A stretch of DNA of 64,000 nucleotides from DASZUK01 sp963745595 (GCA_963745595.1 CAVUYB010000007.1:248001-312000), one strand, 5' to 3'. Positions 36,814 through 48,082 are shown, counted from the first letter of the stretch. Notes: a model not told the origin generated them from the sequence alone. A program made the numbers and translations.

Positions 36814-37319
36814 GTGCAGCAGGAAGTTGTGCTGGCGTTGCTCGCGAAGGAGCCGTCAACGGGTTCCCGGCTGCGGGCCCGGCTGAACGACGCACTTGGC
36901 CCCCTCGGCGAGGCCATGAACGACGGCCAGATCTACGTCAACCTGGCCCGATTGGAGAAGGCCGGGTTCATCGCCCGCGAAATGTCGGCGCCGGCCGGGA
37001 AGGTTTACGAACTCACCCCGTCGGGCCAAGAACGGGTCAGCGAGTGGCTTACCGAGGTGAGTTGGCCCAAGCCCGATCTCGCCGAGTTCCACCTGAAGCT
37101 CGTGGCCGCCGCCCAGGCTGGCCTGGCCGACCCGATCGGCATCGTCGACGCCCAACGCCGGGAGCTGCTCCGGCGCCTGCGCGACGTCGGACGTGCGGCG
37201 ATGGCCGAACCCGAAGGCTCTCCGGCCGGGCTCCTACTCGAAGGCATCGTGCTGCGCCTCCAGGCCGACCTGCGGTGGCTGGAGGCTTGCGAACGCGCCT
37301 GGACCGATCGGGGGAAGCG

Positions 37320-37323
<4 letters not shown>
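36814..37323 (+). CDS. PadR family transcriptional regulator
   Basis: 169 residues from GTG 36814. The winged helix-turn-helix has VVLALLAKEPSTGSRLRARL, then GQIYVNLARLEKAGFIAREM and KVYELTPSGQERVSEWL. A C-terminal helical dimerisation part follows. PadR proteins repress neighbouring transporter genes and are released by a ligand. Its stop overlaps the start of the ABC ATPase gene by 4 bases (ATGA), placing all three genes in one operon under the palindromic operator. Confidence 0.9.
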
Positions 37324-38074
<751 letters not shown>

Positions 38075-38075
38075 G

Positions 38076-39937
38076 ATGCTCGGTCGCACGCTGCTGGCGT
38101 TGCGCCTGGTGGCGGCGAGCCTTCGCCGACGGCCGGTCGAAGCGATCGTGACGGTGGTGGCCATCGCCGCCGCCACGACCACGCTCACGTTGGGCCTGGC
38201 CCTCCACGGCGTCACCAATCACCCCTACGAGACCACCCGGGCGAGGACCTCGGGACCGGACGTCGTGGCGATGCCCACATCCCATCCGACATCCAGCCCG
38301 GGGTCCCCGACCCGGAACGCCCACCCGGACTCCGGCGCGACCGACCTCGCCGCGCTCGACGACCTTGTGCACGCTCCGGGGGTCGCCGCCCACAGCGGCC
38401 CGTACCCGGTGAGCTTCCCGACGATGCGGGTGAACGGGTCGAAGGTGATCGCGGTCGCCGAGGGCCGCACGAGCGAAACCGGCGACGATCGATCAGCCGT
38501 ACGTCACGCAGGGGTCGTGGGTCCGTCCGGGTGGCGTGGTGGTCGAGCGGAGTTTCGCCGAAGAGCTCGACGTCAAGGCTCGGCGACCGGGTGACACTCA
38601 ACGGCCGATCGTTCCCGGTGGTCGGGATCGCCGTCACGGCCGCCGTACCTCCGTACCCGTACACCGTGACAGGGGTGGCGCTCGACACATTGCCGGCCGT
38701 CTGGAGCCAGGCGCTCGGCCTGATCTGGACGACGGAGGCCACGGCCCGGAGCCTGGCCACGCCAAGTGCGCCGGTCAGCTACATGTTGAACCTCAAGCTC
38801 GTCGACCCGTCGCAGGCCTCCGCCTTCGTCGATGCCCACGCCGGCGACCGCGCGCTGTACCTCGAGCCGTGGCAGCGAGTGAGCACAGTGGAGAGCCAGG
38901 CCACGGTGCCCTTCCAGCGTGGCCTCCTGGTCGGGAGCGCGCTGCTCGACCTCCTGGCCGTTGCCAGCTTGGCGGTGATCGTGGGTGGTCGTTTGGCCGA
39001 GCGGACCCGCCGGGTCGGCCTCCTGAAGGCCATCGGTGCGACCCCGCGACTGGTGGCGGGCGTGCTCCTGCTCGAGTACCTCACGTTGGCGTTGGTCGGC
39101 GCGGCGGTGGGACTGGGCCTCGGATGGTTGGTCGCGCCGTTGATCGCCAATCCGGGGGCCGGGCTCGTCGGGAGCGTCGGGCCACCGCCGGTGACCGTCG
39201 CTGACGTCGGCTGGATCGTGGCGCTGGCCGTGGCGGTGGCCGGTTTGGCGGCGTGGATCCCGTCGGTGCGGGCCGCCCGGACGAGCACCACGGCGGCGCT
39301 GGCCGACGCGGCCCGCATCCCGAAACGCCGACCGCGCTTGGTCAGGGCCGCGTCGCATCTGCCGGTGCCGCTGCTGCTCGGGCTGCGCCTGGCGGCCCGC
39401 CGGCCCCGTCGGATGATCCTGACGCTGGTGAGCGTGACGATCACCATGACCACCGTCGTCGCCGTGCTGGCGATCCACGCCCACGAAGGTCAGGCCCCGC
39501 CGATCCCACGCTCGGTGTTCGCCATTCCGATGAACCCGAACACCCGCAACACGGACGCGGTGTTGCTCGTCCTCACCGTGGTCCTCGTCTTCCTCTCGAT
39601 CGTGAACGCCGTCGTCATCACCTGGGCGACCTCGGTGGACTCGCGCCAACCTCTGGGCGTGGCCCGAGCCCTGGGCGCGACGACCCGGCAGTTGAGCACC
39701 GGCTTGTCGACGGCCCTATTGATTCCCTCCCTGCCGGGCGTGATCGCCGGCATCCCACTGGGGCTGCTCCTGGTCAAGGCGACCGACCATGGGTCGAGCT
39801 TCACCGCGCCGTCGGCGCTCTGGTTGGCCGCCGCGTTCCTCGGTGTCCTGGCGGCGCTCGGCGCCCTCTCGTTGATTCCGGCCCGCGTCGAAGCCCGACG
39901 CCCCACCCTCGACGCGCTGCAGTCGGCGTTCACGTAG
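38076..39937 (+). CDS. ABC transporter FtsX/MacB-type permease (two frameshifts)
   Basis: About 619 residues once two extra bases are removed, near 38480 and near 38575. The N-terminus has one membrane helix (IVTVVAIAAATTTLTLGLALHG) and an extracytoplasmic domain crossing all three frames, including a middle-frame stretch VVVERSFAEELDV. A first FtsX domain (LAVIVGGRLAERTRRVGLLKAIGATPR), three or more helices and a second FtsX domain (ITWATSVDSRQPLGVARALGATTRQ) follow. It probably exports or extracts a lipid, peptide or drug with the ATPase before it. Substrate unknown. Confidence 0.85.
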
Positions 39938-40271
39938 CAGAACTCGTCGCAATTCCGATCCCTCTATCGGCGTCGGCGCTTCTTCGCCAAGGCCAAGGGG
40001 TACCTCGCCTCGCCGACTAACGAAAAATCGCCGGGAGGAGACGGGAGGAGAACGAGACCAGCGCCACCCAAAGCTGCCTTTACTGGGAGTTTGCTACTTG
40101 GCGGGAGCCAGGAGGTTAACTGAATGTTGACCTCGACCGGCCTCGCGCACATCCCTGCTCCGTCGGTCCTGCGGCACCCTTGCCTGGACTGACTATCTCG
40201 CCCATCGCCATTAAGGGTGGGGAACGTACGGGGGTGCGGTTGGGGGAAACGAGCGACGTACACTTCGCGTG
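39938..40271. other. Intergenic region, no clear gene
   Basis: About 330 bases. TACACT (40259-40264) lies 7 bases before the next ATG and could drive a leaderless mRNA. No other feature is supported. Confidence 0.4.
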
Positions 40272-40981
40272 ATGCCCCGCAAATCCCTGTACCTCTCCGG
40301 CGATCCGAAGGCCGACGCCCTCCTCACCAAAGACCCGCTGGCTCTCCTGGTCGGCATGGTCCTCGACCAACAGATCCCGCTCGAATGGGCCTTCAAGGGG
40401 CCGTACGAGCTCGTCGACCGGCTCGGCGCACCGCTCGACGCGGCGGCGCTGGCGGCGATGGACCCGAACGCGCTGGTCGAGGCGTTCTCCCGCCGACCGG
40501 CCCTGCACCGCTACCCCGGGTCGATGGCCGGCCGCGTGCAAGCACTGTGCCAGGTCGTCGTCGAGGACTACGACGGCGACGCGGCCCGGATCTGGAAGAC
40601 CGCGGCCAACGGCCAAGAGCTGCTCTCGCGGGTGAAGAAGCTGCCGGGGTTCGGCGACCAGAAGGCCCGGATCTTCGTCGCCCTGCTCGGCAAGCAGCTC
40701 GGCGTGACGTCGTCGAACTGGGCGACTGCGTCGTCGCCGTTCGGCGAGGCTGGTAGCTACATGTCGGTCGCCGACATCGTCGACGCGGACAGCCTGGCCA
40801 AGGTGCGCCAGTACAAGCAGGCGATGAAGGCCGCCAAGAAGGCCGAGGCCGTCACCTCGACCGTCACGGCCAAGAAGGCGCCAGCCAAGAAGGCGGCCCC
40901 GGCCGGAAGAAGACCGCCGCCGGCAAGAAGGCCCCCTCCGCCAAGACCGTGGCCAAGAAAACCAGCGCCCGTACCCGGTGA
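40272..40981 (+). CDS. HhH-GPD type base-excision DNA repair protein with Lys/Ala-rich tail (one frameshift)
   Basis: 236 residues after restoring one base near 40903. PLALLVGMVLDQQIPLEWAF and ELLSRVKKLPGFGDQKARIF (helix-hairpin-helix and GPD-like loop) match actinobacterial HhH-GPD proteins, which are often misnamed HesB. The tail AAKKAEAVTS...AKKAPAKKAA continues, after the break, as basic Lys/Ala repeats typical of mycobacterial-type DNA-binding tails, ending at TGA 40979. That end overlaps the thiE start, which supports the correction. Confidence 0.82.
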
Positions 40982-41625
40982 CGTCCACGCTGCCGGCGGC
41001 CGGCCGCTTGGCCGGTCGGCGGGTCTATCTCTGTACGCCCGACCGCCCGGACGTCGCGTCGTTCGTCGACGCGTGCATCCGCGGCGGCGTCGACGTCGTG
41101 CAGCTCCGCGACAAGACGCTCGACGCCCGCCCGCTGCTCGACCGGGCGGCGATCGTCCGGCAGGTCTGCCACGACCACGGCGTCCCGTTCATCCTCAACG
41201 ACCGGCCGGACCTCGCGCTGGACGCCGGCGCGGACGGCGTCCACGTCGGGCAGGACGACGCGCCGCCGACGCTCGCTCGTCGCATCCTCGGACCCGACGC
41301 CATCGTCGGGCTGTCGACCCACGCGCCGGCCGATCTCGACGCCGCGGTCGACGAGCCGGTCGACTACCTCTCGGCCGGCCCGGTCGTGCCGACGCCGACG
41401 AAGCCCGGCCGTCCGGGGACCGGGACGGACTACGCGGCGACCGCGACCGCCCGCTCGTCGCGGCCGGTGTTCGTGACCGGCGGCGTCAGCCCGTCGACCG
41501 TCCCCGGCCTCGCCGCGGCCGGCATCCGCCACTTCGTCGTCGTCCGTTGGCTGACCGACGCGGCCGATCCGCACGCTGCGGCCCGGGCCCTCCGCGAAGC
41601 CGTCGACGACGCCCTGGCCCACTGA
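40978..41625 (+). CDS. thiE: Thiamine phosphate synthase ThiE
   Basis: 215 residues from GTG 40978, overlapping the preceding stop (GTGA). TIM-barrel enzyme joining the thiazole and pyrimidine (HMP-PP) halves of thiamine. VDVVQLRDKTLDARPLL, VPFILNDRPDLALDAGADGVHVGQDD, YLSAGPVVPTPTKPG and VFVTGGVSPSTVP are the family's diphosphate, metal and phosphate-binding segments. Confidence 0.92.
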   Translation: MTSTLPAAGRLAGRRVYLCTPDRPDVASFVDACIRGGVDVVQLRDKTLDARPLLDRAAIVRQVCHDHGVPFILNDRPDLALDAGADGVHVGQDDAPPTLARRILGPDAIVGLSTHAPADLDAAVDEPVDYLSAGPVVPTPTKPGRPGTGTDYAATATARSSRPVFVTGGVSPSTVPGLAAAGIRHFVVVRWLTDAADPHAAARALREAVDDALAH

Positions 41626-41679
41626 CCGGCGCCCCCGCGCCGACCCGCCGGCCGCCGGCCGGGCTCAGCAGCGCCGGGC

Positions 41680-42429
41680 TCAGCGTTGACGTTCGAGCCA
41701 GCCGATGAGGGTGGCGACGACCCGCGGGTCGGCCCGGAGCCAGTGCCCGGCGCCGGGGACGATCCGGAGATCGACCGTCCCACCGCCGGCCGCATCGGCC
41801 AGCGCCCGGGCCGCCGCGGTCGGGACCTCGTTGTCGTCCGCACCGTGCACGACGAGCAGCGGACGGTCGCCGAGGTGCGCGGCGGCATCGAGCGGTTGAA
41901 GCTCGGCCAGCTCGTTCGCCCACGCCGCCTCGTCCGCCGGGAACCCGTCCGACCGGATCACGCCGCTGCGCCGGCAGCGGCCGAGGACCGCGGCCGGCTC
42001 CGCCACCCACGCCGCCAGATCCGCCGGCCCGGCCAGCGACGCGACGCCGCGCACCCGGTCGTCACCGGCGGCCAGTCGTAGCGCGAACGCCCCACCGAGG
42101 CCGAAGCCGACCGTCCACACCCTCCCACCCGCGCCGACCTCCTGGTCGACGAGGAACGCGAGATCCTCCAGCCAGCCCGACGCCGAGAAGTCGCCGTCCG
42201 AGCCCGCGCCGCGCAGCATGCCGATGACGACCCGGAACCCGGACTCCTGACTGAGCCGGTCGGCCAGCGCCGGGTACGCCCGACCGGTGTCCGCCGCGCC
42301 GCCGGTGACTCGCGGCAGCTCGTGGCAGAGGAGGAGGACCGGGCTCGGCGGCGACCCTGGCGCGACCGTCGTCGAGTACAGCCGGAGCGGGCCCGTCGGC
42401 CCGTCGGCCAACCGCCACGGCGCCGTCAA
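41680..42429 (-). CDS. Alpha/beta hydrolase (dienelactone hydrolase-like)
   Basis: 249 residues from TTG 42429, one base after the acyl-CoA dehydrogenase stop; the start is uncertain. VLLLCHELPR corresponds to the oxyanion region, WTVGFGLGGAFALRLAAG holds the nucleophile elbow, and LLVVHGADDNEVPTAAAR and GAGHWLRADP hold Asp and His. The elbow reads GFGLGG with no Ser or Cys visible, so activity is doubtful. The substrate is unknown. Confidence 0.72.
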   Translation of the reverse strand: MTAPWRLADGPTGPLRLYSTTVAPGSPPSPVLLLCHELPRVTGGAADTGRAYPALADRLSQESGFRVVIGMLRGAGSDGDFSASGWLEDLAFLVDQEVGAGGRVWTVGFGLGGAFALRLAAGDDRVRGVASLAGPADLAAWVAEPAAVLGRCRRSGVIRSDGFPADEAAWANELAELQPLDAAAHLGDRPLLVVHGADDNEVPTAAARALADAAGGGTVDLRIVPGAGHWLRADPRVVATLIGWLERQR

Positions 42430-42430
42430 C

Positions 42431-43550
42431 TCAGATGCCGATGCGCTGAGCCAGCAGCTCGCGGTGGTACGCCGGGTCGCCGAAGAGGAGCTCGGACGAC
42501 TTCGCCCGCTTGAAGTACAGGTGGGCGTCGTGCTCCCACGTGAACCCGATGCCGCCGTGGATCTGGATGTTCTCGGCCGCGGCGTGGAAGTACGCCTCCG
42601 AGCAGTACGACTTGGCCAGGCTGGCGACGACCGGTAGCTCGTCGGAGTCCTCGGCCGCGGCCCACGCCGCGTAGTACGCCGCGGACTTCGCCGACTCGAC
42701 CTCCAAGAGCATGTCTGCGCACTTGTGCTTGATCGCCTGGAAGCTGCCGATCGGCCGGCCGAACTGGATGCGCGTCTTCGCGTACTCGACCGAGCTGTCG
42801 AGGCAGTGCTGCGCGCCGCCGACCTGCTCCGCGGCGAGCGCCACCGCGGCCAGGTCGAGCGTCTGGCGAAGCCCGTCCGCCGCGCCGCCGTCGGCACCGA
42901 TCAGCCAGGCCGGCGTGTTCACGAGCTCCAGCCGGGCCTGCTTACGGGTCTGGTCCATCGTCGCCAGCGGCGTCTTCGTCAGCCCGTCCGCATCGCCCTT
43001 CACGCCGAAGAGGCTGATCCCCTTGCTCGTGCGACCGACGACGAGGATCAGGTCGGCGAGGTGACCGTCGAGGACGAAGCTCTTGTGGCCGTTCAGCACC
43101 CAGCCGCCCCCCTCGGCCTCGGCCGCCTGGAGCTCGACCGCGTCGAAGTCCCATCGGCCGTTGTCCTCGGTGATGGCCAGGGTGCCGATGGTCTCCCCGG
43201 AAGCGATGCCGGGCAGCAGGTACTTCTTGGCCGATTCGTCACCGGACGTCAAAAGCGCGTTGGCCGCCAGCGCGACCGTCGAGAAGTACGGCGCGCACGA
43301 GCAGCGCCGCGCCCATCTCCTCGAGGACGACGATCAGCTCGACGTACGAGAAGCCGGAGCCGCCGTACTCCTCCGGGATCGTCAGCGACTGCAACCCGAG
43401 CTGATCGGCCATCTGCGACCAGACGGCCGGGTCGTAGCCGTCGGTCGTCTCCATCAGCCGGCGCACCTCGGACTCCGGCGACTTGTCCTGGAGGAACCGT
43501 CGCACGGCCCGCCGAAGCTCGTCCTGCTCCTCGCTGAACGCGAAATTCAT
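42431..43550 (-). CDS. Acyl-CoA dehydrogenase (one frameshift)
   Basis: 372 residues after removing one extra base near 43300. N-terminal part: MNFAFSEEQDELRRAVRRFL and IPEEYGGSGFSYVELIVVLEEMG. After the break: ITEDNGRWDF, GWVLNGHKSFVLDG, QFGRPIGSFQAIKHKCADML and IQIHGGIGFTWEHDAHLYFKRA. These are FAD and substrate regions of ACADs. The role is alpha,beta-dehydrogenation of an acyl-CoA with electrons passed to ETF. GAAGGGG precedes the ATG at 43550. Confidence 0.88.
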
Positions 43551-43667
43551 GAAGGCCCCTTCTCGCCGCCGCGGCCGATCCCGCCGACCGCCACCGGCGA
43601 ACTCTACCGTGCCCTCCGCGACGCTGTCCGGGGCCCGGGACAGCCGGACATGTGGGAACCTGGTGCC

Positions 43668-44285
43668 ATGCCCGACGTGGTCCGGATCTGGGAAGACGCC
43701 ACCTGCGAGGTCCACCGGACGGTCGTCGGGCCGATGGACAACAACGTCTACGTCGTCCGCTGCCGCCGCACCGGCGACGCGGTGCTCGTCGACGCGGCCA
43801 ACGAGCACGACCGGCTGCTCGAGGTCTGCGAGAGCCTCGGCGTCCGCAGCGTCGTCGAGACGCACGGGCACTGGGACCACATCCAAGCCGTCCCCGCGCT
43901 CCGCGACGCCGGGCTCTCCGTGGCGGTCACCGAGGCCGATGCGGCCATGCTCCCGTCGTACGACCTGATCCTCGAGGACGAGACCGTCCTCGAGGTCGGG
44001 CGGCTGCGGATCCGGACGATCGCCACGCCCGGGCACACCGCAGGCTCGATGTGCTTCGCGGTCGAGGACACGCCGCTGCTGCTCTCCGGCGACACGCTCT
44101 TCCCGGGCGGCCCCGGCAACACGTCGTCCGAGGGCGGCGACTTCCCGACGATCGTCCGGTCGCTCGAGGAACGGCTCTTCGCCCGCTTCGACGCGGACAC
44201 CGTCGTCCTGCCCGGCCACGGCGCGTCGACGACGATCGGTTCCGAGTCCCCGCACCTCCAGGAGTGGATCGACCGGGGCTGGTAG
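43668..44285 (+). CDS. Metallo-beta-lactamase fold hydrolase (glyoxalase II-like)
   Basis: 205 residues from ATG 43668 (ATG 43650 also possible). VVETHGHWDHI supplies HxHxDH, TPGHTAGSMCF the third metal histidine, LLLSGDTLFPGG the bridging Asp and VLPGHGAST the last His, so all di-metal ligands are present. It probably hydrolyses a thioester or similar bond. It is divergent from the acyl-CoA dehydrogenase gene. Confidence 0.88.
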   Translation: MPDVVRIWEDATCEVHRTVVGPMDNNVYVVRCRRTGDAVLVDAANEHDRLLEVCESLGVRSVVETHGHWDHIQAVPALRDAGLSVAVTEADAAMLPSYDLILEDETVLEVGRLRIRTIATPGHTAGSMCFAVEDTPLLLSGDTLFPGGPGNTSSEGGDFPTIVRSLEERLFARFDADTVVLPGHGASTTIGSESPHLQEWIDRGW

Positions 44286-44314
44286 CACCGAACGGGTGAT
44301 GATAGTGATGCGCA

Positions 44315-44320
44315 TATACT
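44315..44320 (+). promoter_or_regulatory. TATACT -10 element of a leaderless VapBC mRNA
   Basis: TATACT ends six bases before the VapB ATG at 44327, and no ribosome site is present. The overlapping palindrome ATGCGCAT (44308-44315) could be part of an antitoxin operator. Confidence 0.55.
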
Positions 44321-44326
44321 GATGTC

Positions 44327-44581
44327 ATGCGCACCACCGTTGCCATCGACGACAACGTGCTGGCCGCGGCCAAGGTCAGGGCCCGCGAGCAGAGGACCAC
44401 GCTGGGCCGGCTGGTCGAGACGGCGCTCCGGCGGGAGCTGGCCGGCGCGGAACGACCGGCGACGATCCCCCTTCCGGTGTTTACCTCCGGGAACGGCCCT
44501 CGGCCGGGGGTGGATTTCCGCTCGAACCGAGCCCTCGCCGAGCTGCTCGACGACCCGACCGGTGCCCCAGAGTCGTTGTGA
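44327..44581 (+). CDS. VapB-type antitoxin
   Basis: 84 residues. RTTVAIDDNVLAAAKVRARE followed by LGRLVETALRREL is a ribbon-helix-helix domain, and the C-terminal acidic part (FRSNRALAELLDD) would bind the toxin. Its stop overlaps the toxin GTG (GTGA), giving translational coupling. Confidence 0.88.
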   Translation: MRTTVAIDDNVLAAAKVRAREQRTTLGRLVETALRRELAGAERPATIPLPVFTSGNGPRPGVDFRSNRALAELLDDPTGAPESL

Positions 44582-45003
44582 AGGTTCTCGACGTGAACGT
44601 CGTCCTCGCCGCCCACCGACAGGACCATCCCGACCATCCGGTGGCCCGGGCCTGGCTCGACCGACTGGTCGCCGGCGACGAGCAGTTCGGCGTGCCGTGG
44701 TCCGTATGGTGGTCGTTCCTCCGACTGGCCAGTCATCCCCGGGTGTTCCCGGTGCCCACGCCCATTAGTGACAGTCTCGACTTCGCCACCGCCGTTCGTG
44801 CACAACCCGGCCACCTGCCGACGGAACCCGGCCCGCGTCACCTGGACTGCCTGCAGGAGGCGTGCCGGCGGGGTGAGGCGACGGCCGATCTGGTTCCCGA
44901 TGCCGTGCTGGCCGCGGTCGCGCTGGAGCACGGGGCCACGGTGGTCAGCTTCGACCGGGACTTCGCCCGCTTCGACGGGATCGACTGGGAACAGCCGGTC
45001 TGA
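44578..45003 (+). CDS. VapC-type PIN-domain toxin
   Basis: 141 residues. LDVNVVLAAHRQDHPDH has the first Asp, ATADLVPDAVLAAVALEHGA the internal acidic residues and SFDRDFARFDGI the last Asp of the PIN active site. It is a ribonuclease toxin of the VapC group with the TA_00643-like length. It is the second toxin-antitoxin pair in this window. Confidence 0.9.
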   Translation: MKVLDVNVVLAAHRQDHPDHPVARAWLDRLVAGDEQFGVPWSVWWSFLRLASHPRVFPVPTPISDSLDFATAVRAQPGHLPTEPGPRHLDCLQEACRRGEATADLVPDAVLAAVALEHGATVVSFDRDFARFDGIDWEQPV

Positions 45004-45019
45004 CCCGCGCCGAGCCGAC

Positions 45020-47242
45020 TCAGACGGCGGTGGCCGGATGACGGGGTTGGCTGATGAGCTCGATCCCGTCGGGCAGCCCCTCGACGGTCACCTCGCCATC
45101 GGCGACGGTCACGTCGACCCGGGCGCCGGCCAGCGGGATGCCCTCGACGCGCAGGCGACCGATGGCCGGCGGCACCATCGGCGAGAGCCACGTCTTGCCG
45201 TACGGGACCCACGGGTCGAGGCGGAGCAGCGTGCGCAGGCAGAGGAGCGGTGACGCGGCCGACCACGCCTGCGGCGAGCACGACGTCGGGTAGCCGACCG
45301 GCACGGACAGCTCGTCGCGGTCGAGCCCGCTGTAGAGCTCCGGCAGCCGGCCGCCCTGGGCCATGGCCGCCTCGAAGAGCGCCATGACGAGCCGCTGGGC
45401 GCCTTCTTCGAACCCGTAGCGGGCCAGGCCGGCGGCGACGATGGCGGTGTCGTGCGGCCAGACGGAACCGCAGTGGTAGCTGACCGGGTTGTAGCCGCCC
45501 ATCGACGTGGCGAGCGTCCGGACGCCCCAGCCGCTCGAGAGGTCCGGGCCGAGCAGGTGCCGGGCGACGGCCTGGGCTTTGTCCTCCTCGACGATCCCGG
45601 TCCACAGGCAGTGGCCGATGTTCGACGTCAGCGAGTCGATCGGCTTCTTGTCGGCGTCGAGGCCGACGGCGAACCACCCGCGGTCGTCCAGCCAGAAGTC
45701 ACGGTTGAACGCGGCCTTCAGGTCGGCGGCCTTCTTCCGGTAGCGGGCGTAGACCGCGTCGTCGCCGGCTTCGAAGGCGAAGTGGGCCCGGGCCAGGTAG
45801 GCGCTGTAGACGTAGGCCTGGACCTCGCAGAGGGCGATCGGCGCGTCGGCGACGCGGCCGTCGGCGTAGCGGATGCCGTCCCAGCTGTCCTTCCAGCCCT
45901 GGTTGGCCAGGCCACGATCGGTCGCCCGCTGGTACTCGACGTAGCCGTCGCCGTCGGCGTCGCCGAAGTCGTCGATCCACGCGAGCGCCCGGTCGGCGTT
46001 GGGCAGCAGCTCGTCGACGAGCTCGCGGGCGAGGCCCCACCGGCGCAGCTCGCCGAGGAGCATGACGAAGAGCGGCGTCGCGTCGGCGCTGCCGTAGTAG
46101 ATGCTGCCACCACCGAGCGAGAGCGACGCCGCGTCGCCGAACCGCATCTCGTGCAGGATGCGGCCGGGCTGCTCGTCGTGGAGCGGGTTGACGTCCTTCC
46201 CCTGGAAGCGGGCGAGCGTCTGCAGAACGCCGAGGGCGAGGTCCGGATCGACGAGCAGCGCCGACCAGGCCGTGAGCAGCGAGTCGCGGCCGAAGACGGT
46301 CATGAACCACGGCGCACCGGCCGCGACGACGGTTCGCTCGGGGAAGTCGGGGTCGAAGATGCGCAGCGCGCCGAGGTCCTCGGCGCTGCGGGTGACGACC
46401 ATCCGCAGGCCGTCGTGGTCCGTCTGGACATGCGGCACGCGCTGGCGCCACCGGGCCATCCGCTCCGACGGCGTCGCCCGCTCGACCGGTTGCCCGCAGC
46501 GATAGCGCGGCAAGACCAGCGACGACTCGATGACCGGGACGACCTCCAGGCAGGCCGACCAGCTGCCGCGGGCGGGCACGACGACCTCGATCGCTGCGTG
46601 GTCCTCCGACAGATGGAGGGCCGGGGTCGGCGGGCGCCGTGGCGGCAGCGGCGGCGAACCGGCCGCGCCGTCCGACCCGTCCTCGCCGGCGGTTGAAGTG
46701 GCGGTGAACCGGAGCTGCACCCCTCGATGGAGCGGCCCGCGCCGGTAGGAGAGGGCGAGGCAGTCGCCGTCGACCGTCCGCGTCACCTCGCCGTCGGGGT
46801 CGGTGCGGGCCCGGCCCTCCTTCACCGCGAAGAGATCGGCGAAGTCCGCGTCGATGAACGCCTCGACCACGCAGACGGTCGGCTCCGGTCCGAAGTTGCG
46901 GATCTGCAGGTCCTCGCGCATCCCCTGGCCGACGTAGCGGGAGCGGAAGATCATCAGCGTCGAGTCGGCCCGACCGGCGGCTGGGGAGCCCCGAGAGACG
47001 AAGGTGGCGCTGAACGGATCGTCGTTGACGGCGGCGAGCGGTTCGAGCGCCCGGCCGTCTATCCGCAGCTCCAGGCGGGAGAGGATCCGAGTGTCCCGGA
47101 CGAACAGGCCGTGGGCACCGCCGGGCACCATGTCACCGGCTTGGTCGCTGATGGCGAACGTCGACTCGTCGACCAGCGTGACCGCGCCGCCGGCTCCGCC
47201 GATGGCGGCCACCTTGCCCGAATAGGTCCACGGGGTCGCCAC
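45020..47242 (-). CDS. Amylo-alpha-1,6-glucosidase (glycogen-debranching-type) family protein
   Basis: 740 residues from GTG 47242. The N-terminal GDE_N-type beta domain has DTRILSRLELRIDG; the middle has GAPWFMTVFGRDSLLTAWSAL and RFGDAASLSLGGGSIYYGSADATPLF. The C-terminal (alpha/alpha)6 barrel has NQGWKDSWDGIRYADG and HCGSVWPHDTAIVAAGL. These are conserved debranching-enzyme blocks carrying the catalytic acids. It likely removes alpha-1,6 branches from glycogen or similar glucans. It is divergent from sufC. Confidence 0.9.
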   Translation of the reverse strand: MATPWTYSGKVAAIGGAGGAVTLVDESTFAISDQAGDMVPGGAHGLFVRDTRILSRLELRIDGRALEPLAAVNDDPFSATFVSRGSPAAGRADSTLMIFRSRYVGQGMREDLQIRNFGPEPTVCVVEAFIDADFADLFAVKEGRARTDPDGEVTRTVDGDCLALSYRRGPLHRGVQLRFTATSTAGEDGSDGAAGSPPLPPRRPPTPALHLSEDHAAIEVVVPARGSWSACLEVVPVIESSLVLPRYRCGQPVERATPSERMARWRQRVPHVQTDHDGLRMVVTRSAEDLGALRIFDPDFPERTVVAAGAPWFMTVFGRDSLLTAWSALLVDPDLALGVLQTLARFQGKDVNPLHDEQPGRILHEMRFGDAASLSLGGGSIYYGSADATPLFVMLLGELRRWGLARELVDELLPNADRALAWIDDFGDADGDGYVEYQRATDRGLANQGWKDSWDGIRYADGRVADAPIALCEVQAYVYSAYLARAHFAFEAGDDAVYARYRKKAADLKAAFNRDFWLDDRGWFAVGLDADKKPIDSLTSNIGHCLWTGIVEEDKAQAVARHLLGPDLSSGWGVRTLATSMGGYNPVSYHCGSVWPHDTAIVAAGLARYGFEEGAQRLVMALFEAAMAQGGRLPELYSGLDRDELSVPVGYPTSCSPQAWSAASPLLCLRTLLRLDPWVPYGKTWLSPMVPPAIGRLRVEGIPLAGARVDVTVADGEVTVEGLPDGIELISQPRHPATAV

Positions 47243-47331
47243 CGGTCGGGAGCGTACTGGTCCCGCAGGCCAGGCAGGAATTCGATCGTCCCTGTTCTCT
47301 AAATGCGACCAAAGAGGTAAACTTTTGAGCA

Positions 47332-48081
47332 GTGACCCCCACCCCCCTCCTGCAGATCGACGACCTCCACGTCGCGGTCGACGGCGCGGAGATCCTGAAG
47401 GGGGTCGACCTGACCGTCGGCGAGGGCGAGGTCCACGCGCTGATGGGGCCGAACGGGGCCGGCAAGTCGACGCTGGCGGCGACGCTGATGGGCCACCCGA
47501 CGTACCGGGTGACGGAAGGGACGATCCGCTACCGCGGCGAGGACGTGACCCACTGGGCGACCGACGCCCGGGCGAAGGCCGGGATGTTCCTGGCGTTCCA
47601 GTACCCCGAGTCGATCGAGGGCGTCTCGGTCATCCAGTTCCTCCGCCAGGCCATCTCGGCCCGGCGGGGCGACGACGTCTCGGTGCTCGAGGTCCGGTTC
47701 GCCATGAACGAGTGGATGGAGCGGCTCGGCATGGACCCGTCGTTCGGCGAGCGCCACCTCAACCAGGGGTTCTCGGGCGGCGAGAAGAAGCGGAACGAGA
47801 TCCTCCAGATGGCCCTGCTCGAGCCGGACCTGGCCGTGCTCGACGAGACGGACTCCGGCCTCGACATCGACGCGCTCGGCGTCGTCGGCCGCGGCGTCCG
47901 CACCGTCCGGGAGGCCCACCCGAACCTCGGTGTGCTCGTCGTCACCCACTACCAGCGGCTCCTCGACGCCCTCGTCCCCGACCGCGTCCACCTCCTGGTC
48001 GACGGCCGGGTCGTCGAGAGCGGCGGCCCGGAGCTGGCCCGGCGGATCGAGCACGGCGGCTACGACGACTGGCGGTCCTGA
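47332..48081 (+). CDS. sufC: Fe-S cluster assembly ATPase SufC (copy 1)
   Basis: 249 residues from GTG 47332. Walker A ALMGPNGAGKST, then FLAFQYPESIEGV (SufC Q-loop), GFSGGEKKRNEILQMALLEP signature, AVLDETDSGLDIDAL Walker B region and VVTHYQRLL. SufC works with SufB and SufD as the cluster-assembly scaffold. TAAACT ends eight bases before the GTG, without a ribosome site. sufS follows after one base. It differs clearly from copy 2 at 51443. Confidence 0.93.
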   Translation: MTPTPLLQIDDLHVAVDGAEILKGVDLTVGEGEVHALMGPNGAGKSTLAATLMGHPTYRVTEGTIRYRGEDVTHWATDARAKAGMFLAFQYPESIEGVSVIQFLRQAISARRGDDVSVLEVRFAMNEWMERLGMDPSFGERHLNQGFSGGEKKRNEILQMALLEPDLAVLDETDSGLDIDALGVVGRGVRTVREAHPNLGVLVVTHYQRLLDALVPDRVHLLVDGRVVESGGPELARRIEHGGYDDWRS

Positions 48082-48082
48082 C